DNA from: Verrucosispora sp. WMMD573
GTDB lineage: Bacteria > Actinomycetota > Actinomycetes > Mycobacteriales > Micromonosporaceae
Direction: 5' to 3'
DNA: 64,000 nt
Assembly: GCF_027497175.1 (NCBI RefSeq)
Contig: NZ_CP114901.1
Coordinates: forward strand, 3,968,001-4,032,000
Position numbers and translations under genes: made by a program. This document shows positions 8,012-16,914 of the stretch, piece after piece. The notes beneath the pieces were generated by a model that saw only the letters and a program-made list of their open reading frames with translations, was not told the DNA's origin and did no database searches. The first letter of the stretch is position 1, and each line of letters opens with the position of its first letter.

Positions 8012-9310
8012 ATGAGGAGAACCCTGGGCAGGCGGACTGCCCTGCGCTCGCTGGCCGGCGTCCTCGTGGCGGCGCTGGTCGTCGGCGCGGCCGCGTGCGG
8101 CAGCGACGAACCGAGCGGCCCGAGCGCCGCCGAGGCCGGGCCCGACGGCGTGGACGACGGCAGCGAACTCACCCTGTGGACCCGTGCTCCGCTGGAGAAG
8201 CAGGCGAAGCTGCTGGTCGACGCCTACAACGCCAGCCACCAGAACCAGGTGAATCTCACCGTCGTGCCGAACGACGACTACGTGGCGAAGGTCGGTGCGG
8301 CAGCCGGCTCGGGCAGCCTGCCCGACCTCTTCGCCGCGGACATCGTCTACGTGCCGAACTGGGTCAACCAGGGCCTGTTCCAGGACCTCAGCACCAACAT
8401 CGGCGGCCTCAGCTTCAAGGACTCCATCAACAAGGGGCACCTCTCTGCCGGCACGGTCGACGGCAAGGCGCACGTGCTGCCCTTCGTGCTCGACCTGTCG
8501 ATGCTGTTCTGGAACAAGCAGCTGTTCACCGACGCGGGGCTGGATCCGGAGAAGGCGCCGGCCAACCTGGAGGAGTACGCGGCCGCGGCCAAGGCGATCC
8601 AGGCGTTGAAGAAGGAAGGCGTCTACGGCACGGCAGCCGGTCTGAACTGCGGCGGCTGCCTGGTGTTCACCTGGTTCCCGTCCATCTGGGCCGGCGGCGG
8701 CCAGGTGCTCAGCGAGGACGGCACCGAGTCCAAGCTCGCCGACGACACCGCCCAGCAGGTCTACCGCACCTGGCACGACCTGTGGCGCTCCGGCGCCGTA
8801 CTGCCCGCCTCGGCCGGCGAGACGGGACCGACGTGGACCGCCGCCTTCACCGAGGGCAAGGTCGGGCTGATGTTCTACCCGGCGACCCTGCTCTCCTCGA
8901 CGCCGTTCGACGTCGGTGTCGCCGGTATCCCCGGCCCCGACGGCGGCGCCTCCACCTTCGTCGGCGGGGACGGCATCGGTGTCTCCAAGGACTCGAAGAA
9001 AGCGGCGCAGGCCTGGAACTTCCTGAGCTGGATGATGTCCGAACAGGCCCAGGTCGAGGTGCTGGCGAAGAACAAGGACGTGGTCTCCCGCGCCGATCTC
9101 GCAGACAACAGGTACGCCGCCGAGGACTCGCGGCTGGTCACCATCAACGAGGTGGCCGGCCAGGGTGACACGCCTGTCGCGCTGAACTTCCAGCAGGCGT
9201 TCAACGCGCCCAACAGCCCCTGGCTCACGCTCGTGCGCAACCAGGTGCTCAACGGCAGCGGCGACCTACAGAAGGACAACGGCGACATCACCGCCGTGCT
9301 CAAGCAGTAA
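8012..9310 (+). CDS. Sugar ABC transporter substrate-binding lipoprotein (cassette 1)
   Basis: 432 aa from ATG 8012, with GAGGAGAGAG just upstream. A signal peptide with lipobox GAAAC anchors the mature N-terminus at the Cys in the lipobox. The family-1 extracellular solute-binding fold follows, with TLWTRAPLEKQAKLLVDAYN near the start of the mature domain and the usual TWTAAFTEGKVGLMF sugar-site segment. It is the first gene of the operon with two permeases and GH127, and is separated from them by a 16-bp-stem hairpin that may raise its relative expression. The ligand is probably a beta-L-arabinofuranosyl oligosaccharide (inference from GH127). Confidence 0.92.
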   Translation: MRRTLGRRTALRSLAGVLVAALVVGAAACGSDEPSGPSAAEAGPDGVDDGSELTLWTRAPLEKQAKLLVDAYNASHQNQVNLTVVPNDDYVAKVGAAAGSGSLPDLFAADIVYVPNWVNQGLFQDLSTNIGGLSFKDSINKGHLSAGTVDGKAHVLPFVLDLSMLFWNKQLFTDAGLDPEKAPANLEEYAAAAKAIQALKKEGVYGTAAGLNCGGCLVFTWFPSIWAGGGQVLSEDGTESKLADDTAQQVYRTWHDLWRSGAVLPASAGETGPTWTAAFTEGKVGLMFYPATLLSSTPFDVGVAGIPGPDGGASTFVGGDGIGVSKDSKKAAQAWNFLSWMMSEQAQVEVLAKNKDVVSRADLADNRYAAEDSRLVTINEVAGQGDTPVALNFQQAFNAPNSPWLTLVRNQVLNGSGDLQKDNGDITAVLKQ

Positions 9311-9317
9311 CCACCAG

Positions 9318-9365
9318 CCGCCGGCGGTGCCGACCCACGCACGTCCAGTTCGGCACCGCCGGCGG
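9318..9365 (+). terminator. Intercistronic hairpin after binding-protein gene
   Basis: Perfect 16-bp stem (9318-9333 with 9350-9365) around a 16-nt loop, starting 7 bp after the stop and inside the operon. It probably stabilises the upstream message or terminates only part of transcription, giving more binding protein than permease. Similar hairpins follow the binding-protein genes of cassettes 3 and 4. Confidence 0.7.
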
Positions 9366-9428
9366 TGCGGACATGAAGCGGGCGGGTCAACGACTGCCCA
9401 CGGCCGAATCGAGGAGAGGTCCGTTCTG

Positions 9429-10346
9429 ATGCAAGTCACCGCACCGTCTCGCCCGCCCAGTGCGGCGATGCGGCGCCGTACGCGGCCGCGTGGCCGCCGG
9501 GCCCTGCTCGGCTGGTTCTACGCGACACCGACAGCGGTGTTCGTCATCGCGCTGTTCGCGGTCCCGCTGCTGCTGGTCGTCAGGATGTCGGTCTCACGGT
9601 GGCCACTGCTCACCGGCGACCAGGGCATCAACGCACCCGACAACTTCGTCAAGGCGATCAACCACCGGTTCTTCACCGACTCGGTGGTGTTCACCGTCAA
9701 GTACACCGCGTTGGCGACCGTGCTGCTGCTGGCGCTCGGGTTGGGACTGGCCCTGCTGGTGCAGGAGTCGAGCCGGTGGAACAACCTCCTGCGGGCGTCG
9801 TTCCTGATCCCCAGCGCGCTCGGCCTGGCCTCGGCGTCGTTGCTGTTCTACGTGCTCTACTCGCCGTACGCGAGCCCGCTGGCGCCGGTGATGGACCAGT
9901 TGGGCTTCACCTTCCTCGGTTCCCCGAACGCGGCGCTGTTCTCGACCACCTTCCTCATCGTGTGGCGCTACGCCGGCTTCTACATGGTGCTCATGCTGGT
10001 CGGCCTACAGGGCATACCGGCGGACGTGTACGAGGCGGCCCGCTCCGACGGCGCCGGCCGGTGGCAGACGTTCTGGAAGATCACCCTGCCGTTGCTGCGC
10101 CCGACGCTGGCACTGACGACCGTGCTCTGCGTGACCGGCTCACTGCTCGCCTTCGAGCAGTTCTACATCCTCACCAAGGGGGGCCCGGACAACAGCACGA
10201 TCACCGTCGTCCAGCTCATCTACATGGTGGCGTTCCAGGGGCAGAACGACCTCGGCGTGGCGGCGGCCCTCTCTGTGATCGTGTTGCTGGCCCTGGTCCT
10301 GATCAACGCGTTGCAACTGCGCGCGTTCCGGTCCGAGGAGAGTTGA
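9429..10346 (+). CDS. Sugar ABC transporter permease, MalF type (cassette 1)
   Basis: 305 aa from ATG 9429, preceded by GAGGAGAGG. It has an Arg-rich cytoplasmic start followed by six hydrophobic segments. The EAA loop that contacts the ATPase is visible as YEAARSDGAGRWQTFWKITL (about 199-218). The C-terminus carries a RAFRSEES tail. It ends 5 bp before the next permease. It pairs with the MalG-type partner to form the membrane channel. Confidence 0.93.
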   Translation: MQVTAPSRPPSAAMRRRTRPRGRRALLGWFYATPTAVFVIALFAVPLLLVVRMSVSRWPLLTGDQGINAPDNFVKAINHRFFTDSVVFTVKYTALATVLLLALGLGLALLVQESSRWNNLLRASFLIPSALGLASASLLFYVLYSPYASPLAPVMDQLGFTFLGSPNAALFSTTFLIVWRYAGFYMVLMLVGLQGIPADVYEAARSDGAGRWQTFWKITLPLLRPTLALTTVLCVTGSLLAFEQFYILTKGGPDNSTITVVQLIYMVAFQGQNDLGVAAALSVIVLLALVLINALQLRAFRSEES

Positions 10347-10351
10347 CGCCG

Positions 10352-11269
10352 ATGGTCGTCGTTTCCCGTTCCAGTTCGACCACCGCCGGCGAGGGCCGGC
10401 CGCCATCCACGGCGACGCCGGCCCGGTCGGCCCGGCCCGGCGGTGTCACCGTCGCCGGCATCGCGCTGCGTACGCCGTACTGGGTGTTCACCGCGGCGGT
10501 GGGGCTCATCTTCCTGGCTCCGCTGGTCTGGACGGCGGTCGCCTCGGTCGCCCCGCAGGCCGGCACGAACCAGGTGGACGGTTGGGGGCTCGGCAACTAC
10601 CGGACCCTGGCCGGCTACCAGGCCGGTGTCTGGCGTTACCTCGCGAACTCGGCGTTCGTCTCGCTGCTCACGGTTGCCCTGACGCTGCTGATCTCACTGC
10701 TCGGCGGTTACGCCTTCGCGCGGTTCCGTTTCCCGGGCCGGAACATCCTGTTCCTGGTCACGCTCGCCATCCTGATGGTGCCGTACGCGACGCTGCTCAT
10801 CCCGCTCTACGTGCTGCTCAACCAGGTCGGGTTGCAGAACTCGCTGGTCGGCGTCGCCCTCGTGCTCACGATGTTCCAGCTGCCGTTCTCCACCTTCCTG
10901 ATGCGCATCTCCTTCGAAGCGGTGCCCCGTGAACTCGACGAGGCCGCGCTGGTCGACGGATGCTCGTCGTTCAGCGCACTCTGGCGAGTGCTGCTGCCGG
11001 CGGTGAAGCCGGGCCTGATCACCGTCGGGCTGTTCGCGTTCCTCGCCGCGTGGAACGACTTCATGGCGCCGCTGATCCTCATCAACGACACCGAGCGGAT
11101 GACCCTCCCGCTCGCGGTGTCCAACCTGCGCGGCCAGGTCCAAGGTGTCGTCGACTACGGGGCGACCGAAGCGGGCGTCGTCGTTCTCGCCCTTCCGTGC
11201 ATCGTCCTGTTCCTGCTGCTCCAACGACACTACGTGCGCGGCTTCATGTCCGGCGCGATGAAAGGATGA
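10352..11269 (+). CDS. Sugar ABC transporter permease, MalG type (cassette 1)
   Basis: 305 aa from ATG 10352. It has a long basic and Ser/Thr-rich cytoplasmic N-terminus (about 45 residues), then six membrane segments. The EAA loop reads LDEAALVDGCSSFSALWRVL, and the protein ends MSGAMKG, as MalG-type permeases do. The stop overlaps the GH127 start as ATGA, so import and hydrolysis are translationally coupled. Confidence 0.93.
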   Translation: MVVVSRSSSTTAGEGRPPSTATPARSARPGGVTVAGIALRTPYWVFTAAVGLIFLAPLVWTAVASVAPQAGTNQVDGWGLGNYRTLAGYQAGVWRYLANSAFVSLLTVALTLLISLLGGYAFARFRFPGRNILFLVTLAILMVPYATLLIPLYVLLNQVGLQNSLVGVALVLTMFQLPFSTFLMRISFEAVPRELDEAALVDGCSSFSALWRVLLPAVKPGLITVGLFAFLAAWNDFMAPLILINDTERMTLPLAVSNLRGQVQGVVDYGATEAGVVVLALPCIVLFLLLQRHYVRGFMSGAMKG

Positions 11270-13212
11270 ACATGAGCGGCACCGTACCCATGGCCGCGCC
11301 GGTCGTGCCGGTCCGTGGCCGGCTCCGGCCACTCGGGCTGGACGCCGTGCGTATCGCGGGCGGATTCTGGGCCGAGCGTCAGTCGATCAACGGCACGGCG
11401 ACTCTCGACCACATCGAGCACTGGCTCGAACGGGAGGGCTGGATCGGCAACTTCGATCTCGCCGCGCGGGGTGACCTGCCGCAGGGGCGCCGGGGACGCG
11501 AGTTCTCCGACTCGGAGATCTACAAGTACCTCGAATCGCTGGCGTGGGAGATCGGCCGCACCGGCGACCCGCGACTCGAATCGCGGCTGCGGGAGATGGT
11601 GCGCCGGGTCGCGGCGGCCCAGGAACCGGACGGCTACCTGAACACCATGTTCGGTCGGCCGGGGCAGGCACCACGGTGGTCCGACCTCGAATGGGGTCAC
11701 GAACTCTACTGCGTCGGCCACCTCCTCCAGGCCGCGGTCGCCCGCGCCCGCACGCGCCCCGGAGCGGATGACGGGCTGCTGGAGGTGGCGCGCCGGGCGG
11801 CGGACAACGTCTGCGACACGTTCGGGCCCGACGGCATCGATGGGCTCTGCGGGCATCCGGAGATCGAGACCGCGCTGGTGGAACTCGCCAGAACCACCGG
11901 TGAGGACCGCTACCTGACCCAGGCCGCGCTTTTCGTCGACCGGCGTGGTCACGGCCGGCTCAGCGACGTGGAGTTCGGCCGGGAGTACTTCCAGGACGAG
12001 CTTCCGGTCCGGCAGGCGACCGTCCTGCGGGGGCACGCGGTCCGGGCCAACTACCTCGCCGCCGGCGCCGTCGACGTCGCCGTGGAACTGAAGGACGCCA
12101 GCCTGCTGGAGGCGGTACGCAACCAGTGGCGCAACGCGGTGACGCGCCGCACCTACGTCACCGGCGGACAGGGCTCCCGCCATCAGGACGAGGCGTTCGG
12201 TGCGGACTGGGTGCTGCCGCCGGATCGGGCCTACTCGGAGACCTGTGCCGGTGTCGGCTCGGTGATGCTCGCGTGGCGACTGCTGCTCGCCGACGGCGAT
12301 CCCCGCTACGCCGACCTCATCGAGCGGACGCTGTTCAACGTGGTGTCGACCTCGCCGTCGGCCGACGGGCGCAGCTTCTTCTACACCAACACGCTGCACC
12401 GCCGCGAGCTGGGCATCCACCCGGACGCCGAGCGGCCCAGCCTGCGTGCGGCGGCCTCGTTGCGGGCGCCCTGGTTCGAGGTCTCCTGCTGCCCGACAAA
12501 CGTCGCCCGCACCCTGGCCAGCCTGACCGCCTACGTCGCCACGGCCGACGACGACGGCCTCCAACTCCACCAGTACGTTCCCGGCACCGTCGAGCACCGC
12601 CTCGCCGACGGCCGTCACCTGTGCGTGACGGTGGCCACCGACTACCCGCGCGGCGGAACGATCCGGGTGCGGATCGACACCGACGACGAGCGCCCCTGGT
12701 CGCTGTCGCTGCGGGTGCCCGGCTGGGCGGGCCGGGGCGCGACGGTGACGGTCGACGGCCACACCCGGCCGGTCGGCCCGGGAGCCGTCACGGAGCACCG
12801 GGCGTGGCGGCGCGGCGACGAGGTCGTGCTCTCCCTGCCGACGGTGCCCCGGTTCACCTACCCGGATCCCCGCATCGACGCCGTCCGTGGCTGCGTGGCG
12901 GTGGAGCACGGCCCCCTCGTGCTCGCCCTGGAGTCCGTGGACGTGCCGGGTGTCGACTCGGTCGACGAGTTGCGGGTCGACGTCAGCCGGCCACCCCGCC
13001 TGGTCGACGGCCGGGTCACCGTGTGCTGCCGTCGGGTACGCCCGCGGGAGCACGAATGGCCCTACCTCGCCGACGCGGTCGAGTCGGCCCCGGTGGTCGG
13101 TGAGGTGCTCGACGAGGTGGCGCTGGTGCCTTACCACGCGTGGGCCAACCGTGGCCCGTCGACCATGCGGGTCTGGCTTCCAGTGGCCACCGACGGACCG
13201 GCCCCGACCTGA
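11266..13212 (+). CDS. GH127 beta-L-arabinofuranosidase (DUF1680)
   Basis: 648 aa if started at ATG 11266 (ATGA overlap); a second ATG at 11272 is equally possible. No signal peptide, so cytoplasmic. The (alpha/alpha)6 barrel carries the zinc-Cys site known from Bifidobacterium HypBA1: Glu325 and Cys327 (SETCAG), and Cys408-Cys409 (SCCPTN) match its Glu338/Cys340/Cys417/Cys418. Glu309 (HQDEAF) falls at the spacing of the catalytic acid. GH127 enzymes release L-arabinose from beta-L-arabinofuranosides of hydroxyproline-rich glycoproteins or pectin side chains, using a Cys nucleophile. Placement after the importer implies that it acts on imported disaccharides. Confidence 0.93.
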   Translation: MNMSGTVPMAAPVVPVRGRLRPLGLDAVRIAGGFWAERQSINGTATLDHIEHWLEREGWIGNFDLAARGDLPQGRRGREFSDSEIYKYLESLAWEIGRTGDPRLESRLREMVRRVAAAQEPDGYLNTMFGRPGQAPRWSDLEWGHELYCVGHLLQAAVARARTRPGADDGLLEVARRAADNVCDTFGPDGIDGLCGHPEIETALVELARTTGEDRYLTQAALFVDRRGHGRLSDVEFGREYFQDELPVRQATVLRGHAVRANYLAAGAVDVAVELKDASLLEAVRNQWRNAVTRRTYVTGGQGSRHQDEAFGADWVLPPDRAYSETCAGVGSVMLAWRLLLADGDPRYADLIERTLFNVVSTSPSADGRSFFYTNTLHRRELGIHPDAERPSLRAAASLRAPWFEVSCCPTNVARTLASLTAYVATADDDGLQLHQYVPGTVEHRLADGRHLCVTVATDYPRGGTIRVRIDTDDERPWSLSLRVPGWAGRGATVTVDGHTRPVGPGAVTEHRAWRRGDEVVLSLPTVPRFTYPDPRIDAVRGCVAVEHGPLVLALESVDVPGVDSVDELRVDVSRPPRLVDGRVTVCCRRVRPREHEWPYLADAVESAPVVGEVLDEVALVPYHAWANRGPSTMRVWLPVATDGPAPT

Positions 13213-13327
13213 GGGCCGGCCCGATGTTAACGCCAGCGACCTTATATCTCCCGGCTACGCGAACACGGCCACGGTGGACCGCCGGACGCCTCACCCGGCC
13301 GGCGGCGCCGATAACGAGGAGGAGGAC

Positions 13328-13447
13328 ATGCCCAGTAGACGTGCGCGGCGGGTGCCCCACGCCACCGTCAAGGTCACCGGAGCCGTCGAGAGGCAGCCGG
13401 TGACGGCACGAATCGAAGCGGAGTACGACGCGATCGACGCAGGCTGA
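13328..13447 (+). CDS. Possible small basic protein after GH127
   Basis: 39 codons from ATG 13328, with a very strong AGGAGGAGG just upstream. It begins MPSRRARRVPHATVKVTG and ends acidic (EAEYDAIDAG). There is no family match I recognise. It lies 115 bp after GH127 and could be the last gene of that operon or an independent small gene. The strong ribosome site is the only real support. Confidence 0.4.
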   Translation: MPSRRARRVPHATVKVTGAVERQPVTARIEAEYDAIDAG

Positions 13448-13823
13448 GACATGGGTCGATCGCGCGGCTGGGCTGGGCCGGGCGGCGACGGTGCACGGCC
13501 TGGTCGAGCAGTGCGGTGGTGAGCGTCCCGGCGGGGCGCTACCACCGTCGTGCGTACCGGTCCATTCGCGCCGAGACTTTTCGACGCAGGTTTCGGGGCC
13601 TGGTTTCCGGCCGGGTGTTCCTGCCATCGGTCGACGGGGCGCTTCCGTGTAGTGTTCTGCATAGGTAGCCGACCAAGGGCTGGCCTCCCCATGTCGGCAA
13701 CCGTGCTGAAACGTTCTCGAAAAGCTTTTATGGTTGGACTTCTGCTAGGAGCGGTCACGGCACTCCGGAGGCGGCCTGTCGCGGCGCACCACACCTGTGC
13801 CGGTCGCTGGAAGGGAGCAGCGT
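13448..13823. other. Upstream region of regulator B
   Basis: No gene is supported. It contains the operator-like block at 13706-13733, AT-rich for this genome, and the leader of regulator B. Nothing else stands out. Confidence 0.5.
13706..13733. promoter_or_regulatory. Operator candidate upstream of regulator B
   Basis: Reads CTGAAACGTT followed by CTCGAAAAGCTTTTATGG and contains a perfect AAAAGCTTTT palindrome. It resembles the blocks at 2541-2567 and 7640-7666. It lies 91 bp upstream of the start of regulator B, suggesting auto- or cross-regulation by the two paralogues. Confidence 0.45.
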
Positions 13824-14852
13824 ATGACCAGCGAGCCTGAGGTCCCCCTCAACCGCACGCCGACGCTCACCGATGTCGCCAAGCTCGCCGGGGTATCGGT
13901 GGCGACCGCGTCCAAGGCCATCAACGGGCGTGGCGAGGTACGGGCGACGACCAGGGTACGCGTGCTGGAGGCTGCGGAGCTGTTGTCCTTCGCGCCGAAC
14001 GCCCTCGCCCGCGGACTGCTCAGCGGCCGGACCGGCACCGTCGGCCTGCTGACCAGCGACCTGGAGGGTCGCTTCTCGATCCCCATCCTGATGGGCGCGG
14101 AGGACGCGTTCGGGGCCGGGCAGGTCTCGGTTTTCCTCTGTGACGCGCGTGGCGACGCGATCCGGGAGAAGCACCACGTACATGCGCTGCTGTCCCGGCG
14201 GGTGGACGGCCTGATCGTCGTCGGCTCCCGCACCGATCCCCGGCCACCACTGGCGGGCAACATTCCCGTCCCGGTGGTGTATGTCTACGCTCCCTCCGCG
14301 AATCCGGCCGACGTCTCGATCACCGTCGACAACGTGGGTGGTGGGCGGCTCGCCATCGAGCATCTGCTGGCGTGCGGTCGACGCAACATCGCCCACATCA
14401 CCGGTGAGGCCGGGTTCCAGGCCGCACGCGACCGCGCCGAGGGCGCGGCGGCGGCACTCGCGGGCGCCGGCCTGCACCTGGTCGGTGACCGGCCGTACTT
14501 CGGGTCGTGGGACGAGTCGTGGGGACGCGCGGCGGCGCGGATGGTCGTCGAGCAGCATCCCGAGGTCGACGCGATCTTCTGCGGTAGCGACCAGATCGCG
14601 CGCGGCGTCCTCGAGACGCTCCGCGATCTCGGGCGGGACGTGCCGCAGACGATGTCCGTGATCGGCTTCGACAACTGGGAGGCGATCGCCGCGCACTCCC
14701 GCCCGCGCCTGACCAGCATCGACATGAACCTCAAGCACCTCGGCGCGGTAGCCGGCCAGCGACTCTTCGCGGCCATCGACGGAGCCGTGCCCACCTCGGA
14801 GGAATTCCCGAGTCGCGTCGTGATGCGCGAGTCGACGCTACCCGTCGGCTGA
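13824..14852 (+). CDS. LacI-family transcriptional regulator B
   Basis: 342 aa from ATG 13824, chosen over GTG 13797 because GGAAGGGAG precedes it. HTH at about 16-35 (LTDVAKLAGVSVATASKAIN); ligand-binding domain with VDGLIVVGS, IFCGSDQIARG and VIGFDNWEA. Much of the protein aligns block for block with regulator A at the left end of the same locus, so the locus has two paralogous repressors. They could form mixed dimers or split the work between related inducers (inference). Confidence 0.92.
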   Translation: MTSEPEVPLNRTPTLTDVAKLAGVSVATASKAINGRGEVRATTRVRVLEAAELLSFAPNALARGLLSGRTGTVGLLTSDLEGRFSIPILMGAEDAFGAGQVSVFLCDARGDAIREKHHVHALLSRRVDGLIVVGSRTDPRPPLAGNIPVPVVYVYAPSANPADVSITVDNVGGGRLAIEHLLACGRRNIAHITGEAGFQAARDRAEGAAAALAGAGLHLVGDRPYFGSWDESWGRAAARMVVEQHPEVDAIFCGSDQIARGVLETLRDLGRDVPQTMSVIGFDNWEAIAAHSRPRLTSIDMNLKHLGAVAGQRLFAAIDGAVPTSEEFPSRVVMRESTLPVG

Positions 14853-15453
14853 GTTCGGTACCCCGGGTCGCCGGCCATGGTAGAGGCCGGTGAGGCACGG
14901 TCGCCATGCCGATCAGAACTCGGCCTATCGGCACCGGCGCGACCAGTGGAACCTCAACTCAGACGATTCGGTGGTCTTCACCGGTGAGATGCGGCCTCAA
15001 CGGTCGGAATGGGAGGAAGAGGCGACAACCGCCGGGCTGCGAGTAGGCGACCGCCGGCCTCAAGGCTCACGATGTCAGCGCACTGTCCGGACGATAGAAG
15101 CATGGCTGGGACGCGCTGAGCGGTTGGACGGCGCTGCGGCCTATGAGTTGTTGTGATCGAGGGAGTGGCGCTGGCGATTGCGCCAGCGCCACTCCAATCC
15201 GACTGCCGTGGTATCTCACGGATGGTCCGGTGATCGGCTCCCCTATGGGACGTGCTGGCCCGTCACCTACGACCCGCCGCAGACGGACCGGACCTGCACA
15301 TATGAACCTGGTCGAGGTGTGACCTCTACGGTCGTCGGGCTGATGAACAGGTGCGGGATGCGTCGGAGGCCGCGCGGTGCGTACAGTTCCGGGTCGGACT
15401 TGGGGTGGGCCGGACATGTTCCGGCGCAGGGAACGGGACGAGACAGCGACACC
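14853..15453. other. Intergenic region with an orphan frame and its hairpin
   Basis: No recognisable gene. A plus-strand frame at 14890-15156 (88 codons from a GTG) shows no family motifs that I know, yet ends 5 bp before a perfect 15-bp-stem hairpin. Its last 20 or so residues (TIEAWLGRAERLDGAAAYEL) could be the tail of a lost gene. The rest holds the leader of the SDR gene. Confidence 0.45.
15162..15195 (+). terminator. Perfect 15-bp-stem hairpin with 4-nt loop
   Basis: Arms 15162-15176 and 15181-15195, loop ATTG. It lies right after the stop at 15156 of an unidentified frame. It could end a remnant transcript or insulate the SDR gene from regulator B. Confidence 0.65.
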
Positions 15454-16914
15454 ATGACGGCGGACAGAATTACAGAAAACGGTCAATACCGCATTGATCC
15501 GGCCCGGCTGGAGACCTGTCTCAGCGTCTTCGAGGCGTTGGAGGACCTGCCTCCCGATCACCCCGACGTGGTGCGGGTGCAGCGGGCCACCGCGAAGCTC
15601 TACAAAATGATCAAGCAGCGGCGACGTGAGGAACGGCGGGATGCCATCGCGGCGGCCGACCGCGCGGTGACGGCGGCCACCGCCACCGCCGCCCCGGGTC
15701 GGATCGACGACGAGACCCAGGGCAACCCGCTCGCCTCCCCCACCGTAGGCGCCACGGCCGGCGTCCTGCACAAGCCGCGTGGCTGCTACATCTGCAAGCA
15801 GCGCTACCGCGATGTGGACGCTTTCTACCATCAGCTCTGCCCGCCCTGCGCCGCACTGAACCGGGAGCGCCGCGACGCCCGCACCGACCTGACCGGCCGG
15901 CGCGCGCTGCTCACCGGCGGCCGGGCGAAGATCGGCATGTACATCGCGCTGCGGCTGCTGCGCGACGGCGCGCACACCACGGTGACCACCCGGTTTCCCC
16001 ACGACGCGGTCCGCCGATTCGCCGCGATGCCCGACAGCGGGCAGTGGCTCGACCGCCTGCGGATCGTCGGGATCGACCTACGCGACCCCGCCCAGGTCAT
16101 CGCCCTCGCTGACTCGGTCAGCGGCCAGGGGCCACTCGACATCCTGATCAACAACGCGGCGCAGACCGTACGCCGCACGCCTGCCGCGTACGCGCAACTC
16201 GTCGCCGCGGAGGCGGCGGCCCTGCCGGACGGCCCACTGCCGGAAATGATCACATTCGCCAAACCGGCCGGCCGCGGCGACCCGGCGGGCAGCCTGACAG
16301 CCCCACTGAACTCGCCCACCATCACCCCGCACGCCCTGACCGCGCTGGCGCTGACCAGCGGCTCCGCCTCACCGGCACGGATCGCAACAGCCAACGCCAT
16401 CGACGCCGGCGGCCTGGTCCCGGACCTCGACCCGGTCAACAGCTGGGTGCAGCGGGTGCACGAAGTGGACCCGGTCGAACTGCTCGAAGTGCAACTGTGC
16501 AACGTGACCGCGCCGTTCGTCCTGATCAGCCGACTGCGACCGGCGATGGCCGCAGCGACCGCCCGCCGCAAGTACGTGGTGAACGTCTCGGCGATGGAGG
16601 GCCAGTTCGCCCGCGGCTACAAAGGACCAGGACACCCACACACCAACATGGCCAAGGCCGCACTGAACATGCTCACCCGCACCAGCGCCCAGGAGATGCT
16701 GACCGACGGCATCCTCATGACCAGCGTCGACACCGGCTGGATCACCGACGAACGGCCACACCCCACGAAGATGCGCCTGGCCGACGCCGGCTTCCACGCC
16801 CCACTGGACCTCGTCGACGGCGCGGCCCGGGTCTACGACCCGATCATCCGCGGCGAACAAGGCGAAGACCTACACGGCTGCTTCCTCAAGGACTACACAC
16901 CCTGCGCCTGGTAA
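15454..16914 (+). CDS. Atypical SDR-family protein with N-terminal Cys4 knuckle
   Basis: 486 aa from ATG 15454; the frame is open further upstream but homologous content begins here. An N-terminal helical segment (1-75) leads to a zinc-knuckle-like pair CYIC (111-114) and CPPC (129-132). A Rossmann domain starts at ALLTGGRAKIG (151-161), with DILINNAA at 229-236. The catalytic Ser is in NVSAMEG (Ser379). The usual YxxxK is replaced by TxxxK (Thr397, Lys401 in HTNMAKAA). A long insert (about 240-340) separates the nucleotide-binding and catalytic parts. A true dehydrogenase activity is therefore doubtful. It has no operon partners here; its link to sugar metabolism is unproven. Confidence 0.8.
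   Translation: MTADRITENGQYRIDPARLETCLSVFEALEDLPPDHPDVVRVQRATAKLYKMIKQRRREERRDAIAAADRAVTAATATAAPGRIDDETQGNPLASPTVGATAGVLHKPRGCYICKQRYRDVDAFYHQLCPPCAALNRERRDARTDLTGRRALLTGGRAKIGMYIALRLLRDGAHTTVTTRFPHDAVRRFAAMPDSGQWLDRLRIVGIDLRDPAQVIALADSVSGQGPLDILINNAAQTVRRTPAAYAQLVAAEAAALPDGPLPEMITFAKPAGRGDPAGSLTAPLNSPTITPHALTALALTSGSASPARIATANAIDAGGLVPDLDPVNSWVQRVHEVDPVELLEVQLCNVTAPFVLISRLRPAMAAATARRKYVVNVSAMEGQFARGYKGPGHPHTNMAKAALNMLTRTSAQEMLTDGILMTSVDTGWITDERPHPTKMRLADAGFHAPLDLVDGAARVYDPIIRGEQGEDLHGCFLKDYTPCAW

Noticed and set aside
11230..13137. 635-codon frame antisense to GH127
   Set aside because: Shadow frame; the plus strand has the full GH127 Cys/Glu site.
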